Assembly: GCF_000189755.2 (NCBI RefSeq)
Contig: NZ_KI912183.1
Location: 2,507,755 to 2,571,754 of the forward strand
From: Desulfotomaculum nigrificans DSM 574
GTDB lineage: Bacteria; Bacillota; Desulfotomaculia; Desulfotomaculales; Desulfotomaculaceae
Reading direction: 5' to 3'
Length of the DNA: 64,000 nt
Shown piece after piece: positions 10,890-22,422 of the stretch. The position numbers and the translations under genes were made by a program. Numbering within the stretch: the stretch's first letter is position 1; every line of letters begins with the position of its first letter. A model generated the notes under the pieces. It saw only the letters and a program-made list of their open reading frames with translations, was not told where the DNA came from and searched no databases.

Positions 10890-11264
10890 ATGCCTACTAT
10901 TAACCAACTTATCCGTAAGGGTCGTGAGGAGGTAGTTTATAAATCCACTGCTCCTGCCCTGAAGGAATGCCCGCAAAAACGTGGCGTTTGCACCAGGGTT
11001 TACACCACCACCCCGAAAAAGCCTAACTCTGCCCTGCGTAAGGTGGCTCGTGTCCGTTTAACCAACGGCATTGAGGTAACTTCTTATATCCCTGGCATTG
11101 GCCACAACCTGCAGGAACACTCTGTGGTGCTGGTGCGTGGTGGCCGTGTTAAGGATCTGCCTGGCGTACGTTATCACATTGTTCGTGGCGCCTTGGATTC
11201 CGCAGGTGTACAAAACCGGAACCGTGGTCGTTCCAAATACGGTACCAAGCGTCCTAAAAAATAA
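10890..11264 (+). CDS. rpsL: 30S ribosomal protein S12
   Basis: S12 lies at the decoding centre and affects accuracy. The 124-residue product has the family length and starts [11 protein letters not shown] after GAGAGGAGGTG. The two streptomycin-determining regions look wild-type: [12 protein letters not shown] with Lys43, and [13 protein letters not shown] with Lys88. It is followed by rpsG 58 bp downstream. Confidence 0.98.
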   Translation: MPTINQLIRKGREEVVYKSTAPALKECPQKRGVCTRVYTTTPKKPNSALRKVARVRLTNGIEVTSYIPGIGHNLQEHSVVLVRGGRVKDLPGVRYHIVRGALDSAGVQNRNRGRSKYGTKRPKK

Positions 11265-11322
11265 GTCATAATCACCTTTTAATATTTTATGAAGTTTACT
11301 ACTAGGTAAAGGGGGGAAATGA

Positions 11323-11793
<471 letters not shown>

Positions 11794-11805
11794 GGGGGAA
11801 TCACT

Positions 11806-13884
11806 ATGGCCCGACAGTTTCCATTAGAAAGAACTCGCAACATAGGTATAATGGCCCATATTGATGCCGGAAAAACCACTACCACAGAGCGTATTTTATT
11901 CTACACCGGGAAAGTTCATAAGATTGGTGAAGTGCACGATGGCGCAGCCACCATGGACTGGATGGTACAGGAGCAAGAAAGGGGTATCACTATTACCTCT
12001 GCCGCAACAACCGCCCAGTGGAATAATCACCGTATAAATATTATAGACACACCCGGACACGTGGATTTTACAGTAGAAGTTGAACGCTCGCTAAGGGTGT
12101 TAGATGGCGCAGTGGCTGTGTTTTGTTCAGTGGGCGGGGTGGAACCCCAGTCTGAAACTGTCTGGAGACAGGCAGATAAATACGGCGTACCCAGAATTGC
12201 TTACATTAATAAAATGGACCGTGTGGGAGCCGACTTCTTTAACGGTCTGAATATGATTAGAGAGCGCCTGGGTGCTAACCCGGTCGCCATCCAACTGCCC
12301 ATTGGTAGTGAAGACCAGTTCCGCGGTATTGTGGACCTGGTAACCAATAAGGCCATATTCTATGTGGATGACCTTGGTACCAAAAGTGAAGTAACCGAAG
12401 TGCCTGCTGAAATGGCCGACCAGGTTGCTGAGTATCGGGAGAAACTCATAGAAGCTGTGGCTGAAAGTGATGAAGAATTGATGATGAAGTATCTGGAGGG
12501 TGAGGAGCTAACCGAGGAAGAAATTAAGTTAGGCATCCGTAAAGCCACTCTGGCTGTAAAAATGACTCCGGTACTTTGTGGTTCTTCATTTAAAAACAAA
12601 GGTGTGCAGCCATTGTTGGATGCCATTGTCGACTACCTGCCGGCGCCCACCGATGTACCTGCCATTAAAGGGGTTAACCCTGATACGGGTGCTGAGGACC
12701 AAAGGATTTCCAGTGATGCTGAACCCTTTGCTGCATTAGCTTTCAAAATTATGGCTGACCCCTATGTGGGTAAATTAACCTTCTTCCGGGTTTACTCCGG
12801 CGTGCTCAAGGCCGGTTCCTATGTGTATAACACCACTAAGGGCAAGCGGGAACGGATTGGTCGTATTCTGCAAATGCACGCTAACCACAGAGAGGAAATC
12901 CCCGAAGTTTATGCCGGAGATATTGCCGCTGCAGTGGGCCTAAAAGACACCACTACCGGTGATACCCTGTGCGATGAAAATCACCCGATCGTTCTGGAGT
13001 CCATGGTATTCCCTGAGCCGGTAATTTCCGTGGCCATTGAGCCTAAGACTAAAAATGACCAAGATAAAATGGGCATTGCTTTAGGTAAACTGGCTGAGGA
13101 GGATCCCACCTTCAAAGTTCATACAGACCATGAAACCGGGCAAACCATTATTTCCGGTATGGGCGAATTACACCTGGAGATTATCGTGGATCGCCTAATG
13201 CGGGAATTTAAAGTGGAAGCCAACGTTGGTCGGCCTCAGGTGGCCTACAAAGAAACCATTCGTAAAGCTGTTAAGGCTGAGGGTAAATTTGTTCGGCAGT
13301 CCGGTGGTAAAGGTCAATACGGTCATGTATGGATTGAACTGGAACCCCTGGAGCCGGGTGGTGCTGGTTACGAGTTTGTCAACAAGATTGTTGGTGGTGT
13401 TGTTCCCAAGGAATACATTCCCGCTGTTGACGCTGGTATTAGAGAAGCTATGGAAAACGGTATTTTGGCCGGTTATCCGATGGTGGACATCAAAGCAACC
13501 TTGTATGACGGTTCTTACCACGAAGTAGACTCATCTGAAATGGCCTTTAAGATTGCTGGATCAATGGCATTTAAAAACGGTGCTGAAAGGGCTAACCCGG
13601 TTCTGCTGGAACCCATTTTTAAAGTAGAAGTAACGGTTCCGGAAGAATATATGGGTGACGTGATTGGCGACTTGAACAGCCGCCGGGGACGTATTGAAGA
13701 AATGGGTACCCGTGGTAATGCCAGAACAGTAACTGCCTATGTTCCTTTGGCTGAAATGTTTGGTTACGCTACAGACTTGCGTTCCAAAACTCAGGGTCGT
13801 GGTACCTACAGTATGCAGCACGACCACTACGAAGAAGTTCCTAAAAACATTGCCGAAGGTATTATTGCCAAACGAAACGGTTAA
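11806..13884 (+). CDS. fusA: Elongation factor G
   Basis: EF-G is the GTPase that drives translocation of tRNAs and mRNA. The 692-residue product has GTPase motifs AHIDAGKTT (G1), DTPGHVDF (G3) and NKMD (G4), followed by domains II-V ending with [18 protein letters not shown]. Length and motif order match the canonical bacterial EF-G, not the FusB-like paralogues. It lies between rpsG and tuf. Confidence 0.98.
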   Translation: MARQFPLERTRNIGIMAHIDAGKTTTTERILFYTGKVHKIGEVHDGAATMDWMVQEQERGITITSAATTAQWNNHRINIIDTPGHVDFTVEVERSLRVLDGAVAVFCSVGGVEPQSETVWRQADKYGVPRIAYINKMDRVGADFFNGLNMIRERLGANPVAIQLPIGSEDQFRGIVDLVTNKAIFYVDDLGTKSEVTEVPAEMADQVAEYREKLIEAVAESDEELMMKYLEGEELTEEEIKLGIRKATLAVKMTPVLCGSSFKNKGVQPLLDAIVDYLPAPTDVPAIKGVNPDTGAEDQRISSDAEPFAALAFKIMADPYVGKLTFFRVYSGVLKAGSYVYNTTKGKRERIGRILQMHANHREEIPEVYAGDIAAAVGLKDTTTGDTLCDENHPIVLESMVFPEPVISVAIEPKTKNDQDKMGIALGKLAEEDPTFKVHTDHETGQTIISGMGELHLEIIVDRLMREFKVEANVGRPQVAYKETIRKAVKAEGKFVRQSGGKGQYGHVWIELEPLEPGGAGYEFVNKIVGGVVPKEYIPAVDAGIREAMENGILAGYPMVDIKATLYDGSYHEVDSSEMAFKIAGSMAFKNGAERANPVLLEPIFKVEVTVPEEYMGDVIGDLNSRRGRIEEMGTRGNARTVTAYVPLAEMFGYATDLRSKTQGRGTYSMQHDHYEEVPKNIAEGIIAKRNG

Positions 13885-13927
13885 ACCATATTATTTTGTT
13901 CGTTATGAGCAAGGAGGAAAGTAAAAA

Positions 13928-15130
13928 ATGGCTAAGGCTAAATTTGAACGTACTAAACCCCACGTAAACATTGGTACCATTGGTCACGTTGACCACGGTA
14001 AAACCACTTTGACCGCTGCTATTACCGTAGTTCTGTCCACCACCGGTGGTGCTACCGTTAAGCGTTATGATGAGATTGATAACGCTCCCGAAGAACGTGA
14101 GCGCGGTATTACCATTAACACCGCCCACGTAGAATACGAAACCGCCAACCGTCACTATGCTCACGTTGACTGCCCCGGACACGCTGACTATGTTAAAAAC
14201 ATGATCACCGGTGCTGCTCAAATGGATGGAGCCATTCTGGTTGTATCCGCTGCTGACGGCCCCATGCCGCAGACCCGTGAGCACATCCTGCTGTCCCGTC
14301 AGGTAGGTGTTCCTTACATCATCGTATTCCTGAACAAAGCAGATATGGTTGACGATCCTGAGCTGCTTGAACTGGTGGAAATGGAAGTTCGTGAACTGCT
14401 GAGCTCCTATGAATTCCCCGGCGATGACACCCCCATCGTAGCCGGTTCCGCTCTGAAAGCGCTGGAGTGCGGCTGCGGTAAGCGTGAGTGCGAATGGTGC
14501 GGTAAGATTTGGGAACTGATGGACAATGTAGACTCCTACATTCCTACTCCCGAGCGTGCCATAGATAAGCCGTTCCTGATGCCGGTAGAAGACGTATTCT
14601 CCATCACCGGTCGTGGTACCGTAGCCACCGGTCGTGTAGAACGCGGTCAAGTTAAAGTACAAGACGAAGTAGAGATCGTAGGTCTGGCTGACAAACCGCG
14701 TAAGACTGTAGTAACCGGTGTAGAAATGTTCCGTAAGCTGTTAGACTTTGCCCAAGCCGGTGACAACATCGGAACCCTGCTGCGCGGTGTAGACCGTAAA
14801 GAAATCGAGCGTGGTCAAGTACTGGCTAAGCCCGGCAGCATTCATCCGCACACCAAATTTGATGCTGAAGTATACGTACTGACCAAAGAAGAAGGAGGAC
14901 GTCACACTCCGTTCTTTAACGGCTATCGTCCCCAATTCTACTTCCGTACCACCGACGTAACCGGTGTTATCCACCTGCCGGAAGGCGTAGAAATGGTTAT
15001 GCCTGGTGACAACATTAAGATTTCCATCGACCTGATTACCCCCATCGCCATTGAGGAAGGCTTACGCTTTGCTATTCGTGAAGGTGGCCGTACCGTTGGC
15101 GCTGGTGTGGTAACCGGTATCCGCGAATAA
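13928..15130 (+). CDS. tuf: Elongation factor Tu with a cysteine cluster in the G domain
   Basis: EF-Tu delivers aminoacyl-tRNA to the ribosome. The 400-residue product shows [18 protein letters not shown] and NKADM GTPase motifs and complete domains 2 and 3. Unlike the E. coli or B. subtilis proteins, a Cys-rich segment (Cys181, Cys183, Cys188, Cys191; pattern CXCX4CXXC) follows GSALKALE at the end of the G domain. I recall similar segments in other Peptococcaceae, but this needs an alignment. The ATG follows AAGGAGGAAAG; only this tuf copy lies in the window. Confidence 0.97.
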   Translation: MAKAKFERTKPHVNIGTIGHVDHGKTTLTAAITVVLSTTGGATVKRYDEIDNAPEERERGITINTAHVEYETANRHYAHVDCPGHADYVKNMITGAAQMDGAILVVSAADGPMPQTREHILLSRQVGVPYIIVFLNKADMVDDPELLELVEMEVRELLSSYEFPGDDTPIVAGSALKALECGCGKRECEWCGKIWELMDNVDSYIPTPERAIDKPFLMPVEDVFSITGRGTVATGRVERGQVKVQDEVEIVGLADKPRKTVVTGVEMFRKLLDFAQAGDNIGTLLRGVDRKEIERGQVLAKPGSIHPHTKFDAEVYVLTKEEGGRHTPFFNGYRPQFYFRTTDVTGVIHLPEGVEMVMPGDNIKISIDLITPIAIEEGLRFAIREGGRTVGAGVVTGIRE

Positions 15131-15154
15131 TTAGCAATTTATAAAGAAATAATC

Positions 15155-15170
15155 TGCTGTTATAACAGCA
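15155..15170. promoter_or_regulatory. Perfect 16-bp palindrome in the tuf-rpsJ gap
   Basis: TGCTGTTATAACAGCA is a perfect dyad 25 bases after tuf. A further small hairpin (GTCCG/CGGAC) lies near 15226-15242. The 128-bp gap holds no convincing promoter, so the S10 operon may continue from tuf. Whether the palindrome is a protein site or a chance dyad cannot be told. Confidence 0.3.
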
Positions 15171-15258
15171 AGACTAGCGATGAAGTGGAAGGTTGCTCGC
15201 AGTTTGAGGTAATTTTCATGGAGCAGTCCGCTGAATCGGACGAAAGGGAGGGCTTACA

Positions 15259-15567
15259 ATGAAGAGCCAAAAGATAAGAATTAGGCTGAAAGCCTTTGAT
15301 CATCAAATGCTCGACCAGTCTGCTACCAAAATTGTTGACACAGCTAAGCGGACTGGTGCTCAGGTGGCAGGTCCCGTTCCCCTGCCCACTGAAAAGAGCA
15401 TCTACACCATTTTGCGTTCCCCACATGTTAACAAAGACTCCCGGGAACAGTTTGAAATGCGTGTACACAAGCGTTTAATCGATATCCTGGAGCCTACACC
15501 TAAGACTGTTGACGCTCTAATGCGCTTGGATCTGCCCGCCGGCGTGGATATTGAAATAAAACTGTAG
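15259..15567 (+). CDS. rpsJ: 30S ribosomal protein S10
   Basis: S10 is a 30S head protein that also partners NusB in antitermination. The 102-residue protein starts [15 protein letters not shown] after AAAGGGAGGGC and contains the [29 protein letters not shown] block. It opens the S10 operon. Confidence 0.98.
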   Translation: MKSQKIRIRLKAFDHQMLDQSATKIVDTAKRTGAQVAGPVPLPTEKSIYTILRSPHVNKDSREQFEMRVHKRLIDILEPTPKTVDALMRLDLPAGVDIEIKL

Positions 15568-15586
15568 TTTATCCCCGAGAGTGTAT

Positions 15587-15611
15587 GTTAGAAGCCCTAC
15601 GGGCTTCTAAC
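15587..15611. other. Perfect hairpin before rplC
   Basis: An 11-bp perfect stem (GTTAGAAGCCC with GGGCTTCTAAC, loop TAC) lies between rpsJ and rplC with no T-tract. It could be an attenuator, an RNA stabiliser or a relic of the intergenic repeat family, with which it shares the GTTAG-type arm. Confidence 0.4.
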
Positions 15612-15639
15612 CTCTGACTATAACAGGAGGTGTATCACC

Positions 15640-16269
15640 ATGCCAGTAGGAATTCTAGGCAAAAAAGTGGGCATGACCCAAATTTTTAATAAAGAAGGCA
15701 TTGCCATTCCGGTTACTGTTGTTGAAGCAGGCCCCTGTGTGGTAGTGCAGAAAAAAACCGTTGAAACCGATGGCTATAATGCTATACAATTAGGTTTTGG
15801 TGAGAAGCGGGAGGCTTTAATTAATAAGCCCACTAAAGGCCACCTGGCCAAGGCTGGCGTACGCCCGGTGCGGTTTTTACGGGAACTTCGTGTAGAAGAC
15901 CCCAATGCATATGAAGTTGGCCAAGAAATTAAAGCCGACATCTTTAACGAAGGACAAAAGGTAGACGTTGTAGGAACCTCCAAAGGACGCGGCTTTGCTG
16001 GCGGTATTAAACGTCACAACTTCCACCGTGGACCCATGGCCCACGGCTCCAAGTACCACCGCAGACCCGGTTCCTCCGCAGCGAAAGGCCCTGCCCGTAC
16101 TTTTAAAGGCAGAAAACTTCCCGGCCACTATGGTGTTGAACGGGTAACCGTACAAAACCTGGAGGTTGTTAAGGTTGATCCGGAACGTAATTTACTGGCC
16201 ATTAAAGGCGCAGTGCCCGGTCCCCGGGGTGGCCTGTTACTGGTTAAGAATAGCGTCAAGGCCAAGTAG
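15640..16269 (+). CDS. rplC: 50S ribosomal protein L3
   Basis: L3 is an early assembly protein near the peptidyl transferase centre. The 209-residue product starts [16 protein letters not shown] after ACAGGAGGTG and has the central loop [23 protein letters not shown] split by its usual Gly-rich sequence, ending with a basic C-terminus. Confidence 0.98.
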   Translation: MPVGILGKKVGMTQIFNKEGIAIPVTVVEAGPCVVVQKKTVETDGYNAIQLGFGEKREALINKPTKGHLAKAGVRPVRFLRELRVEDPNAYEVGQEIKADIFNEGQKVDVVGTSKGRGFAGGIKRHNFHRGPMAHGSKYHRRPGSSAAKGPARTFKGRKLPGHYGVERVTVQNLEVVKVDPERNLLAIKGAVPGPRGGLLLVKNSVKAK

Positions 16270-16300
16270 CGGTGGCGCAGCGAAAGGAGGACTGTGAAAC

Positions 16301-16921
16301 ATGCCTAAAGTAGCTTTATATAATATCAGCGGCGAGCAAATCGGGGAAGTGGAGCTTAAAGACGAAGTTTTCGGCATTGAGCCCAACGAAGCGGTTATGC
16401 ATGACGTCGTAGTAATGCATCTGGCCAACCAGCGTCAAGGTACTCACGATACCAAGACCAGAGCCGAAGTTAGAGGCGGCGGCCGTAAACCTTGGCGGCA
16501 AAAGGGTACCGGTCGGGCCCGGGCTGGCAGCAGCCGTTCCCCCATTTGGCGTAAGGGTGGTATCGTATTTGGGCCCCATCCCCGTGATTACTCCTACTCC
16601 TTGCCTAAGAAAGTGCGCCGTTTAGCACTTAAGTCCGCTCTTTCCAGCAAGGTGCTAGATGATAACATTATTGTTTTAGATAAGTTGACCATGGAAGTTC
16701 CCAAGACCAAGGAAATGGTTAGCATTCTGGCTAATCTCAAGGCTGACAAGGCTTTGGTTGTAACTGCCGATCGTGACATCAACGTTGAGAAATCTGCCCG
16801 CAACATTCCGGGTGTTAAACCGGTTAAAGCAGGGGGCGTTAGCGTTTACGATTTGCTGAAGTATGACAAACTGGTCATAACCAAGGACGCCGTGGCTAAG
16901 ATTGAGGAGGTGCTGGCGTAA
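16301..16921 (+). CDS. rplD: 50S ribosomal protein L4
   Basis: L4 lines the peptide exit tunnel and in some bacteria represses the S10 operon. The 206-residue protein has the tunnel loop [20 protein letters not shown] near residues 61-80 and a normal C-terminal domain. It overlaps no neighbour: the TAA at 16919 abuts the rplW start at 16922. Confidence 0.98.
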   Translation: MPKVALYNISGEQIGEVELKDEVFGIEPNEAVMHDVVVMHLANQRQGTHDTKTRAEVRGGGRKPWRQKGTGRARAGSSRSPIWRKGGIVFGPHPRDYSYSLPKKVRRLALKSALSSKVLDDNIIVLDKLTMEVPKTKEMVSILANLKADKALVVTADRDINVEKSARNIPGVKPVKAGGVSVYDLLKYDKLVITKDAVAKIEEVLA

Positions 16922-17209
16922 ATGAAAAACCCACGTGACATCCTCATCAAGCCGGTGGTAACTGAAAAAAGCACTGGATTGTTAGCCGACAACAAATATA
17001 CCTTTATCGTGGATCTGAACGCTAACAAAACCGAAATTAAAAAGGCTGTTGAGGAAATTTTTAAAGTTAAGGTAGAAAAGGTAAACACCATGCGGGTGAA
17101 GGGCAAAGTTAAACGTGTTCGCCAATTCACCGGCAAAACCCCTGATCGTAAGAAAGCCATTGTTAAGCTAAGAGATGGCGACAAGATCGAGATTTTTGAA
17201 GGACTGTAA
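16922..17209 (+). CDS. rplW: 50S ribosomal protein L23
   Basis: L23 sits at the tunnel exit and is the docking site for trigger factor and SRP. The 95-residue protein begins [17 protein letters not shown] directly after the rplD stop, with a GAGGTG inside the rplD tail as its Shine-Dalgarno, indicating translational coupling. Confidence 0.98.
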   Translation: MKNPRDILIKPVVTEKSTGLLADNKYTFIVDLNANKTEIKKAVEEIFKVKVEKVNTMRVKGKVKRVRQFTGKTPDRKKAIVKLRDGDKIEIFEGL

Positions 17210-17223
17210 GGAGGGAAGCCCAG

Positions 17224-18048
17224 GTGGCAGTTAAAAGTTATAAACCTACCTCACCTGGCCGCCGGTTTGTTACCGTCCCTGACTTCAGCGAGATAACCAA
17301 GGTTGAACCGGAAAAATCTTTGCTGGAGCCTCTTAAGAAGACCGGAGGACGCAACGCCCAGGGCCGACTGACTGTTAGGCACCGGGGTGGTGGCCACAAG
17401 CGGATGTACCGCATTATTGATTTTAAACGCAATAAGGATGGCATTCCTGCCAGGGTTGCCTCTATTGAATATGATCCCAACCGTTCAGCTCGCATTGCCC
17501 TGTTGAACTATGCTGATGGAGAAAAACGATATATCCTGGCACCCGTCGGTCTGGAGGTTGGCGCTACCGTAATGTCTGGTCCTGATGCCGACATTAAAGT
17601 AGGTAACTGCTTGCCTTTACGTAACGTTCCTGTTGGTACAATGGTTCATAACGTTGAATTGTATCCCGGTGGCGGTGCTCAGCTGGTACGTTCTGCCGGA
17701 GCAGCAGCTCAATTAATGGCAAAAGAAGGTAAATACGCCAACCTGCGTTTACCCTCCGGTGAGATGCGCTTAGTGCTGGTGGATTGCCGGGCCACCATCG
17801 GTCAAGTGGGCAACCTGGAGCATGAAAACATTACCATTGGTAAGGCTGGGCGTGCTCGTCACCTCGGTATCAGACCTACCGTTCGTGGTAAAGTGATGAA
17901 CCCGGTTGATCACCCCCACGGTGGTGGTGAAGGTCGTAACCCCATCGGCCGCCAACCTTCTACTCCTTGGGGTAAACCTGCCATGGGTGTACGCACCAGG
18001 GGCAAGAAGAAAAGCGATCGCTTGATTGTAAAACGGCGTAACAAGTAA
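17224..18048 (+). CDS. rplB: 50S ribosomal protein L2
   Basis: L2 supports subunit association and the peptidyl transferase centre. The 274-residue protein starts from GTG ([14 protein letters not shown]) behind AAGGAGGG and retains the conserved [14 protein letters not shown] segment with its essential His. It lies between rplW and rpsS. Confidence 0.98.
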   Translation: MAVKSYKPTSPGRRFVTVPDFSEITKVEPEKSLLEPLKKTGGRNAQGRLTVRHRGGGHKRMYRIIDFKRNKDGIPARVASIEYDPNRSARIALLNYADGEKRYILAPVGLEVGATVMSGPDADIKVGNCLPLRNVPVGTMVHNVELYPGGGAQLVRSAGAAAQLMAKEGKYANLRLPSGEMRLVLVDCRATIGQVGNLEHENITIGKAGRARHLGIRPTVRGKVMNPVDHPHGGGEGRNPIGRQPSTPWGKPAMGVRTRGKKKSDRLIVKRRNK

Positions 18049-18124
18049 ATTATAGGGGGCAGGATGCAACACACCCGGCCCCGTGAGTTTGGCTAATGAG
18101 CATGATCCGGAAGGAGGTTCTTTT

Positions 18125-18409
18125 ATGGCTCGTTCCCTTAAAAAAGGACCGTTCGTTGATGATCACTTGATGAAAAAAATTGAGCAGATGAATGAGAAGG
18201 GGGACAAAAAGGTAATTAAAACCTGGTCCCGCCGTTCCACCATCTTCCCGCAGATGATCGGTCACACCATTGCTGTGTACGATGGTCGTAAACATATCCC
18301 AGTTTACATTACTGAAGATATGGTGGGTCACAAACTTGGAGAATTTGCACCCACCCGTACCTACCGGGGCCACGGTGCTCACACCGAAAGGTCCACGGCG
18401 CTTAAGTAA
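18125..18409 (+). CDS. rpsS: 30S ribosomal protein S19
   Basis: S19 forms the 30S head with S13. I chose ATG 18125 ([18 protein letters not shown]), 8 bases after GGAAGGAGG, giving 94 residues; an upstream TTG at 18083 would add an unconserved tail. The motifs [21 protein letters not shown] and [16 protein letters not shown] are typical. Confidence 0.98.
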   Translation: MARSLKKGPFVDDHLMKKIEQMNEKGDKKVIKTWSRRSTIFPQMIGHTIAVYDGRKHIPVYITEDMVGHKLGEFAPTRTYRGHGAHTERSTALK

Positions 18410-18427
18410 CCAGGAGGGGGCTAAACG

Positions 18428-18769
18428 ATGGAAGCGAGAGCAATCGCCAAATTTATCCGCGTATCCCCGCGTAAAGCCCGCATGGTAGTAGATTTAATTC
18501 GGGGTAAAAAGTTGGACGAGGCGTTAGCTATCCTGCGCTATACTCCTAACAAAGCTACCGAAGCAGTGACCAAAGTGGTCAAATCTGCTGCTGCTAACGC
18601 GGAACACAATTATGATATGGATAAAGATGAATTGTATATTTCTAAGATTTATGTAGATCAAGGGCCCAGCCTTAAGCGTATTATGCCCAGGGCCATGGGT
18701 CGTGCCGATATCATAAAGAGAAGAACCAGCCACATTACTGTAGTGGTCTCGGATAAAAAGGAGGGATAA
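18428..18769 (+). CDS. rplV: 50S ribosomal protein L22
   Basis: L22 is a tunnel-constriction protein whose beta hairpin is a macrolide-resistance site. The 113-residue product starts [20 protein letters not shown] and keeps the hairpin [15 protein letters not shown]. It follows rpsS by 18 bp with its own GGAGGGGG. Confidence 0.98.
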   Translation: MEARAIAKFIRVSPRKARMVVDLIRGKKLDEALAILRYTPNKATEAVTKVVKSAAANAEHNYDMDKDELYISKIYVDQGPSLKRIMPRAMGRADIIKRRTSHITVVVSDKKEG

Positions 18770-18773
18770 TTGC

Positions 18774-19439
18774 GTGGGCCAAAAGGTTAACCCCAAGGGT
18801 TTGCGTATAGGCATAATCAAAGACTGGGAAGGAAAATGGTTTGCTGACAAGCGCAATTACTCCAATCTGTTAATCGAAGACGTTAAAATTCGGGAATTTA
18901 TAAAAAAGAAACTTTATCAAGCCGGTATTGCCAAGATTCAAATTGAGAGAGCGGCTAACCGGGTTAAGGTTTCCATTCATACCGCCAAGCCGGGTATTGT
19001 GATTGGTCGTGGCGGTGCCGAAGTAGAGGCCCTGCGTAAACAACTGGAGAAAATGACCGGTAAACAAGTTAACGTAAATATTGTTGAAGTTAAAACTCCG
19101 GAAATTGATGCCCAGTTGGTGGCTGAGAATGTTGCTGCTCAATTAGAAAAGCGGATTGCCTTCCGCCGGGCCATGAAGCAGACAGTGCAAAGGGCCTTAA
19201 GATTAGGGGCCAAGGGAATTAAGATTGCCTGCAGCGGTCGTCTGGCCGGGGCTGAAATCGCCCGGACTGAATGGTACAGTGAAGGTAAAGTACCCCTGCA
19301 CACACTGCGTGCTGATATCGACTATGGCTTTGCCGAAGCAAATACAACTTATGGTAAAATTGGTGTAAAAGTTTGGATTTATAAAGGAGAAGTTTTGCCG
19401 GAAGCGAAAAAACCCGCAGCCGGTCAAGGAGGCGAGTAA
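18774..19439 (+). CDS. rpsC: 30S ribosomal protein S3
   Basis: S3 is part of the mRNA entry channel. The 221-residue protein starts from GTG just 4 bases after rplV ([19 protein letters not shown]). The KH domain with its GRGG loop lies at about residues 77-84 and the C-terminal domain ends with a short Gly/Ala tail. Confidence 0.98.
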   Translation: MGQKVNPKGLRIGIIKDWEGKWFADKRNYSNLLIEDVKIREFIKKKLYQAGIAKIQIERAANRVKVSIHTAKPGIVIGRGGAEVEALRKQLEKMTGKQVNVNIVEVKTPEIDAQLVAENVAAQLEKRIAFRRAMKQTVQRALRLGAKGIKIACSGRLAGAEIARTEWYSEGKVPLHTLRADIDYGFAEANTTYGKIGVKVWIYKGEVLPEAKKPAAGQGGE

Positions 19440-19442
19440 CCG

Positions 19443-19877
19443 ATGCTTATTCCGAAAAGGGTTAAATACCGCAAGCAACACCGGCCCCGCGGTAATGGTG
19501 GTGTTACTAAGGGCGGCGCAGAGGTAAGCTTCGGTGAATACGGAATTCAGGCCCTGGAGGCTGGTTGGATCACAAACCGTCAAATCGAAGCTGCTCGTAT
19601 TGCCATGACCCGTTATATTAAACGTGGTGGTAAAGTATGGATCCGCATCTACCCGGATAAGCCGATTACCCAGAAACCGGCTGAAACACGTATGGGTTCT
19701 GGTAAAGGCGCACCGGAGCACTGGGTAGCAGTAGTTAAACCTGGACGTGTGATGTTTGAGGTTGCCGGCGTACCCGAGGCAACTGCCCGTGAAGCTTTAC
19801 GTCTGGCTACTCACAAGCTGCCCGTTAAGTGCAAAATTGTAAAACGTGGGGAAGTGGGTGAAGCCAATGAAAGTTAA
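19443..19877 (+). CDS. rplP: 50S ribosomal protein L16
   Basis: L16 helps shape the A-site tRNA pocket. The 144-residue protein begins [16 protein letters not shown] and has the conserved [20 protein letters not shown] segment. Its stop overlaps the rpmC start region by 11 bases, indicating coupling. Confidence 0.98.
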   Translation: MLIPKRVKYRKQHRPRGNGGVTKGGAEVSFGEYGIQALEAGWITNRQIEAARIAMTRYIKRGGKVWIRIYPDKPITQKPAETRMGSGKGAPEHWVAVVKPGRVMFEVAGVPEATAREALRLATHKLPVKCKIVKRGEVGEANES

Positions 19878-20064
19878 TGAACTCAGGGAACTCTCTGACG
19901 CTGAATTGTCCAAAAAAATCGATGACTCTAAAGATGAGCTCTTTAAACTGAGATTCCAGTTGGCCACCGGACAGTTGGATAACCCCATGAAAATCAAAGA
20001 GTGTAAGCGTAAAATTGCCCGCTTAAAAACAATACAAACTGAAAGAAAACTGGGCATTCGTTAA
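19867..20064 (+). CDS. rpmC: 50S ribosomal protein L29
   Basis: L29 lies beside L23 at the tunnel exit. I chose ATG 19867 ([14 protein letters not shown]), which overlaps rplP by 11 bases and is preceded by GGGGAAGTGGG; the in-frame start at 19846 would give seven unconserved extra residues. The result is 65 residues, the family length, with the helix-hairpin region [16 protein letters not shown]. Confidence 0.95.
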   Translation: MKVNELRELSDAELSKKIDDSKDELFKLRFQLATGQLDNPMKIKECKRKIARLKTIQTERKLGIR

Positions 20065-20105
20065 ACTTAAACTGGCTAATAGTCATCGACCAGGAAGGAG
20101 GTACG

Positions 20106-20375
20106 ATGGTGGAAGGTAAACGTAACCTGCGTAAAGTCCGGCAAGGTAGAGTGGTTAGCGACAAAATGGATAAAACCGTTGTGGTAGCTGTTGAAGACCG
20201 TGTTCGCCATCCGCTGTACCAGCGCACCATTCGTCAAACCAAAAAATTTAAGGCCCATGATGAAGAGAACAGATGCCGTATCGGCGATATAGTTCGTATC
20301 ATGGAAACCCGCCCGCTATCCAAGGAAAAGCGTTGGCGTGTGATTGAGATCCTGGAAAGGGCCGAACAAATTTAA
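20106..20375 (+). CDS. rpsQ: 30S ribosomal protein S17
   Basis: S17 is an early 30S assembly protein. The 89-residue OB-fold protein contains [19 protein letters not shown] and the C-terminal [18 protein letters not shown]. Start ATG follows GAAGGAGGTAC. Confidence 0.98.
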   Translation: MVEGKRNLRKVRQGRVVSDKMDKTVVVAVEDRVRHPLYQRTIRQTKKFKAHDEENRCRIGDIVRIMETRPLSKEKRWRVIEILERAEQI

Positions 20376-20411
20376 TTACGGCTTTACCGGGCACGAAGGG
20401 AGGTCAATTCC

Positions 20412-20780
20412 GTGATTCAAGTTCAATCCATCTTGAATGTTGCTGATAACACTGGTGCCCGTAAATTAATGTGCATTAGGGTGCTCGGTGGATCCCTGCG
20501 CCGTTATGCCAGTGTTGGCGATATCGTTGTTGCTTCTGTTAAAGAAGCTACACCCGGCGGCGTTGTTAAAAAGGGCGATGTTGTGAAATGCGTGATCGTT
20601 CGTACTAATAAAGAGGTACGGAGACCCGATGGATCATACATTAAGTTTGATGAAAACGCAGCCGTAATTATTAAGGATGACAAGAGCCCCAGAGGTACAC
20701 GTATCTTTGGACCTGTGGCACGGGAGCTGCGTGACAAGGATTTCATGAAGATTGTGTCCCTGGCTCCGGAAGTAATCTAG
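20412..20780 (+). CDS. rplN: 50S ribosomal protein L14
   Basis: L14 takes part in subunit bridges. The 122-residue protein starts from GTG ([20 protein letters not shown]) behind AGGGAGGTC and keeps the [24 protein letters not shown] block. A heptad repeat element follows before rplX. Confidence 0.98.
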   Translation: MIQVQSILNVADNTGARKLMCIRVLGGSLRRYASVGDIVVASVKEATPGGVVKKGDVVKCVIVRTNKEVRRPDGSYIKFDENAAVIIKDDKSPRGTRIFGPVARELRDKDFMKIVSLAPEVI

Positions 20781-20788
20781 CAACGCTT

Positions 20789-20851
20789 TGAGGTAAGAGT
20801 GGTAGGAGAGTTTATCTATCCAACCTCTCACTTCCCACCTCTCACCTCTCA
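20789..20851 (+). repeat. Heptad repeat element, CCTCTCA type, between rplN and rplX
   Basis: Four tandem heptads occupy 20824-20851: CCTCTCA, CTTCCCA, CCTCTCA, CCTCTCA. A facing purine-rich arm at about 20789-20810 (TGAGGTA, AGAGTGG, TAGGAGA) is roughly complementary. The reverse complement of CCTCTCA is TGAGAGG, which recurs as a tandem heptad at 40168-40181. Confidence 0.75.
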
Positions 20852-20874
20852 AACAGGAGGTGTATGAATCTACC

Positions 20875-21195
20875 ATGGCAAAGGTTCATGTTCGCAAGGG
20901 CGATACCGTTTTAGTAATCACCGGTAAAAATGCTGGCAAAAAGGGCAAGGTAATCGCCGTGGAACCAGCTAAAAGCCGGGTGATTGTTGAAGGTGTAAAT
21001 ATTGTAAAACGTCACCAGAAGGCCACTCCCCAGATGCCTCAAGGAGGTATTGTGGAAAAAGAGGCCCCCATCCATAGCTCCAACGTTATGCTGGTATGCG
21101 GTAAATGCAATAAACCCACCCGGATTAAAAAACAAATTCTGGAGAACGGTAAAAAAGAACGCATTTGCAAGCATTGTGGCGAAGTTATCAGCTAA
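20875..21195 (+). CDS. rplX: 50S ribosomal protein L24
   Basis: L24 initiates 50S assembly. I chose ATG 20875 ([17 protein letters not shown]) over GTG 20860, which lies in the Shine-Dalgarno GGAGGTG. The 106-residue protein has an N-terminal KOW motif and a C-terminal CGKC..CKHC pair that looks zinc-binding. The spacing from GGAGGTG to the start is long (12 bases). Confidence 0.95.
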   Translation: MAKVHVRKGDTVLVITGKNAGKKGKVIAVEPAKSRVIVEGVNIVKRHQKATPQMPQGGIVEKEAPIHSSNVMLVCGKCNKPTRIKKQILENGKKERICKHCGEVIS

Positions 21196-21222
21196 CGATG
21201 GCGTAGGAAAGGAGGAGAAAAA

Positions 21223-21768
21223 GTGGCAAGGTTAAAGGATAAGTACCTGAACGAAGTCGTACCGGCTTTAATGCAAAAGTTCGGTTATAAAAATATCATG
21301 CAGGTTCCTAAACTGGAAAAGGTTGTCATCAATGTCGGGCTAGGTGAAGCCATCCAGAACAGCAAAGCCGTTGATGCAGCGGTTGGCGATTTAATGGCCA
21401 TTACCGGTCAGCGCCCGGTAACCACTAAAGCCAAAAAGTCCATTGCTGCCTTTAAATTACGCGCAGGCATGACCATTGGGGCCAAAGTAACCTTGCGTGG
21501 TGACCGGATGTATGAGTTTGTTGACAAACTGTTCAACCTGGCACTACCCCGGGTACGGGATTTCCGCGGTGTATCCGATAAGTCCTTTGATGGCCGTGGC
21601 AATTATAACATGGGCATTAAAGAACAACTGATTTTCCCTGAGATCGATTACGATAAAATTGATAAGGTTCGTGGTATGGATATTTGCTTCGTGACTACTG
21701 CTAAGACAGACGAAGAAGCCAGAGAGCTGCTTAGACTTATGGGTATGCCCTTTGCTAAAGCTAGCTAA
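21223..21768 (+). CDS. rplE: 50S ribosomal protein L5
   Basis: L5 is a central-protuberance protein that binds 5S rRNA. The 181-residue product starts from GTG after AAAGGAGGAG and has the family block [15 protein letters not shown] and [16 protein letters not shown]. Confidence 0.98.
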   Translation: MARLKDKYLNEVVPALMQKFGYKNIMQVPKLEKVVINVGLGEAIQNSKAVDAAVGDLMAITGQRPVTTKAKKSIAAFKLRAGMTIGAKVTLRGDRMYEFVDKLFNLALPRVRDFRGVSDKSFDGRGNYNMGIKEQLIFPEIDYDKIDKVRGMDICFVTTAKTDEEARELLRLMGMPFAKAS

Positions 21769-21792
21769 CGTCCCCGTAAAGGAGGGTATTCG

Positions 21793-21978
21793 ATGGCAAA
21801 AAAATCTATGATTAATAAAGCCAATAGGCCGCCAAAATTTTCCGTGCGCGCACATAATCGTTGCAAGCTATGTGGTCGGCCCCACGGTTATATGAGAAAG
21901 TTTGGCATCTGCCGTATTTGCTTCCGTGAACTTGCCTATCGTGGAGAGATTCCCGGAGTAAAGAAAGCTAGCTGGTAA
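21793..21978 (+). CDS. rpsN: 30S ribosomal protein S14, zinc-binding type Z
   Basis: This 61-residue S14 is the short C+ form (CKLCGRPHG followed by CRICFRELA), which binds one zinc, unlike the longer zinc-free paralogue. It sits between rplE and rpsH, the standard spc-operon place, behind AAAGGAGGG. Confidence 0.97.
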   Translation: MAKKSMINKANRPPKFSVRAHNRCKLCGRPHGYMRKFGICRICFRELAYRGEIPGVKKASW

Positions 21979-21999
21979 TCAGGAAGGAGGTTGCATCAC

Positions 22000-22398
22000 A
22001 TGGTCATGACCGATCCCATTGCGGATTTTCTAACCAGGATTCGCAATGCTAACACGGTTTATCATGATAAAGTAGAAGCCCCGGCCTCCAATGTGAAAAA
22101 GGCCATTGCTGAGATATTAAAGCAAGAGGGTTATATCAAGGATTACGAGACCGTGGAAGACGGAAAACAGGGCATCATCAGAATGTATTTGAAATACGGC
22201 CCTAACAAGCAACGCGTCATCACCGGATTAAAGAGAATATCTAAACCCGGTTTGCGTGTTTATGCGAAGAAAGACCAAATCCCCAAAGTGCTGGGCGGCT
22301 TGGGCATCGCTATTGTTTCAACTTCCAAAGGAATTATGACTGATAAACAAGCACGTCAGGCCGGACTTGGCGGCGAGGTTATTTGCTACGTTTGGTAA
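22000..22398 (+). CDS. rpsH: 30S ribosomal protein S8
   Basis: S8 organises the central 16S domain and can repress the spc operon in some bacteria. I chose ATG 22000 ([17 protein letters not shown]), 9 bases after AAGGAGG; ATG 22006 and TTG 21991 are alternatives. The 132-residue protein ends with the conserved [22 protein letters not shown]. Confidence 0.97.
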   Translation: MVMTDPIADFLTRIRNANTVYHDKVEAPASNVKKAIAEILKQEGYIKDYETVEDGKQGIIRMYLKYGPNKQRVITGLKRISKPGLRVYAKKDQIPKVLGGLGIAIVSTSKGIMTDKQARQAGLGGEVICYVW

Positions 22399-22422
22399 CT
22401 TGCGTAACAGGAGGTGTAATTA

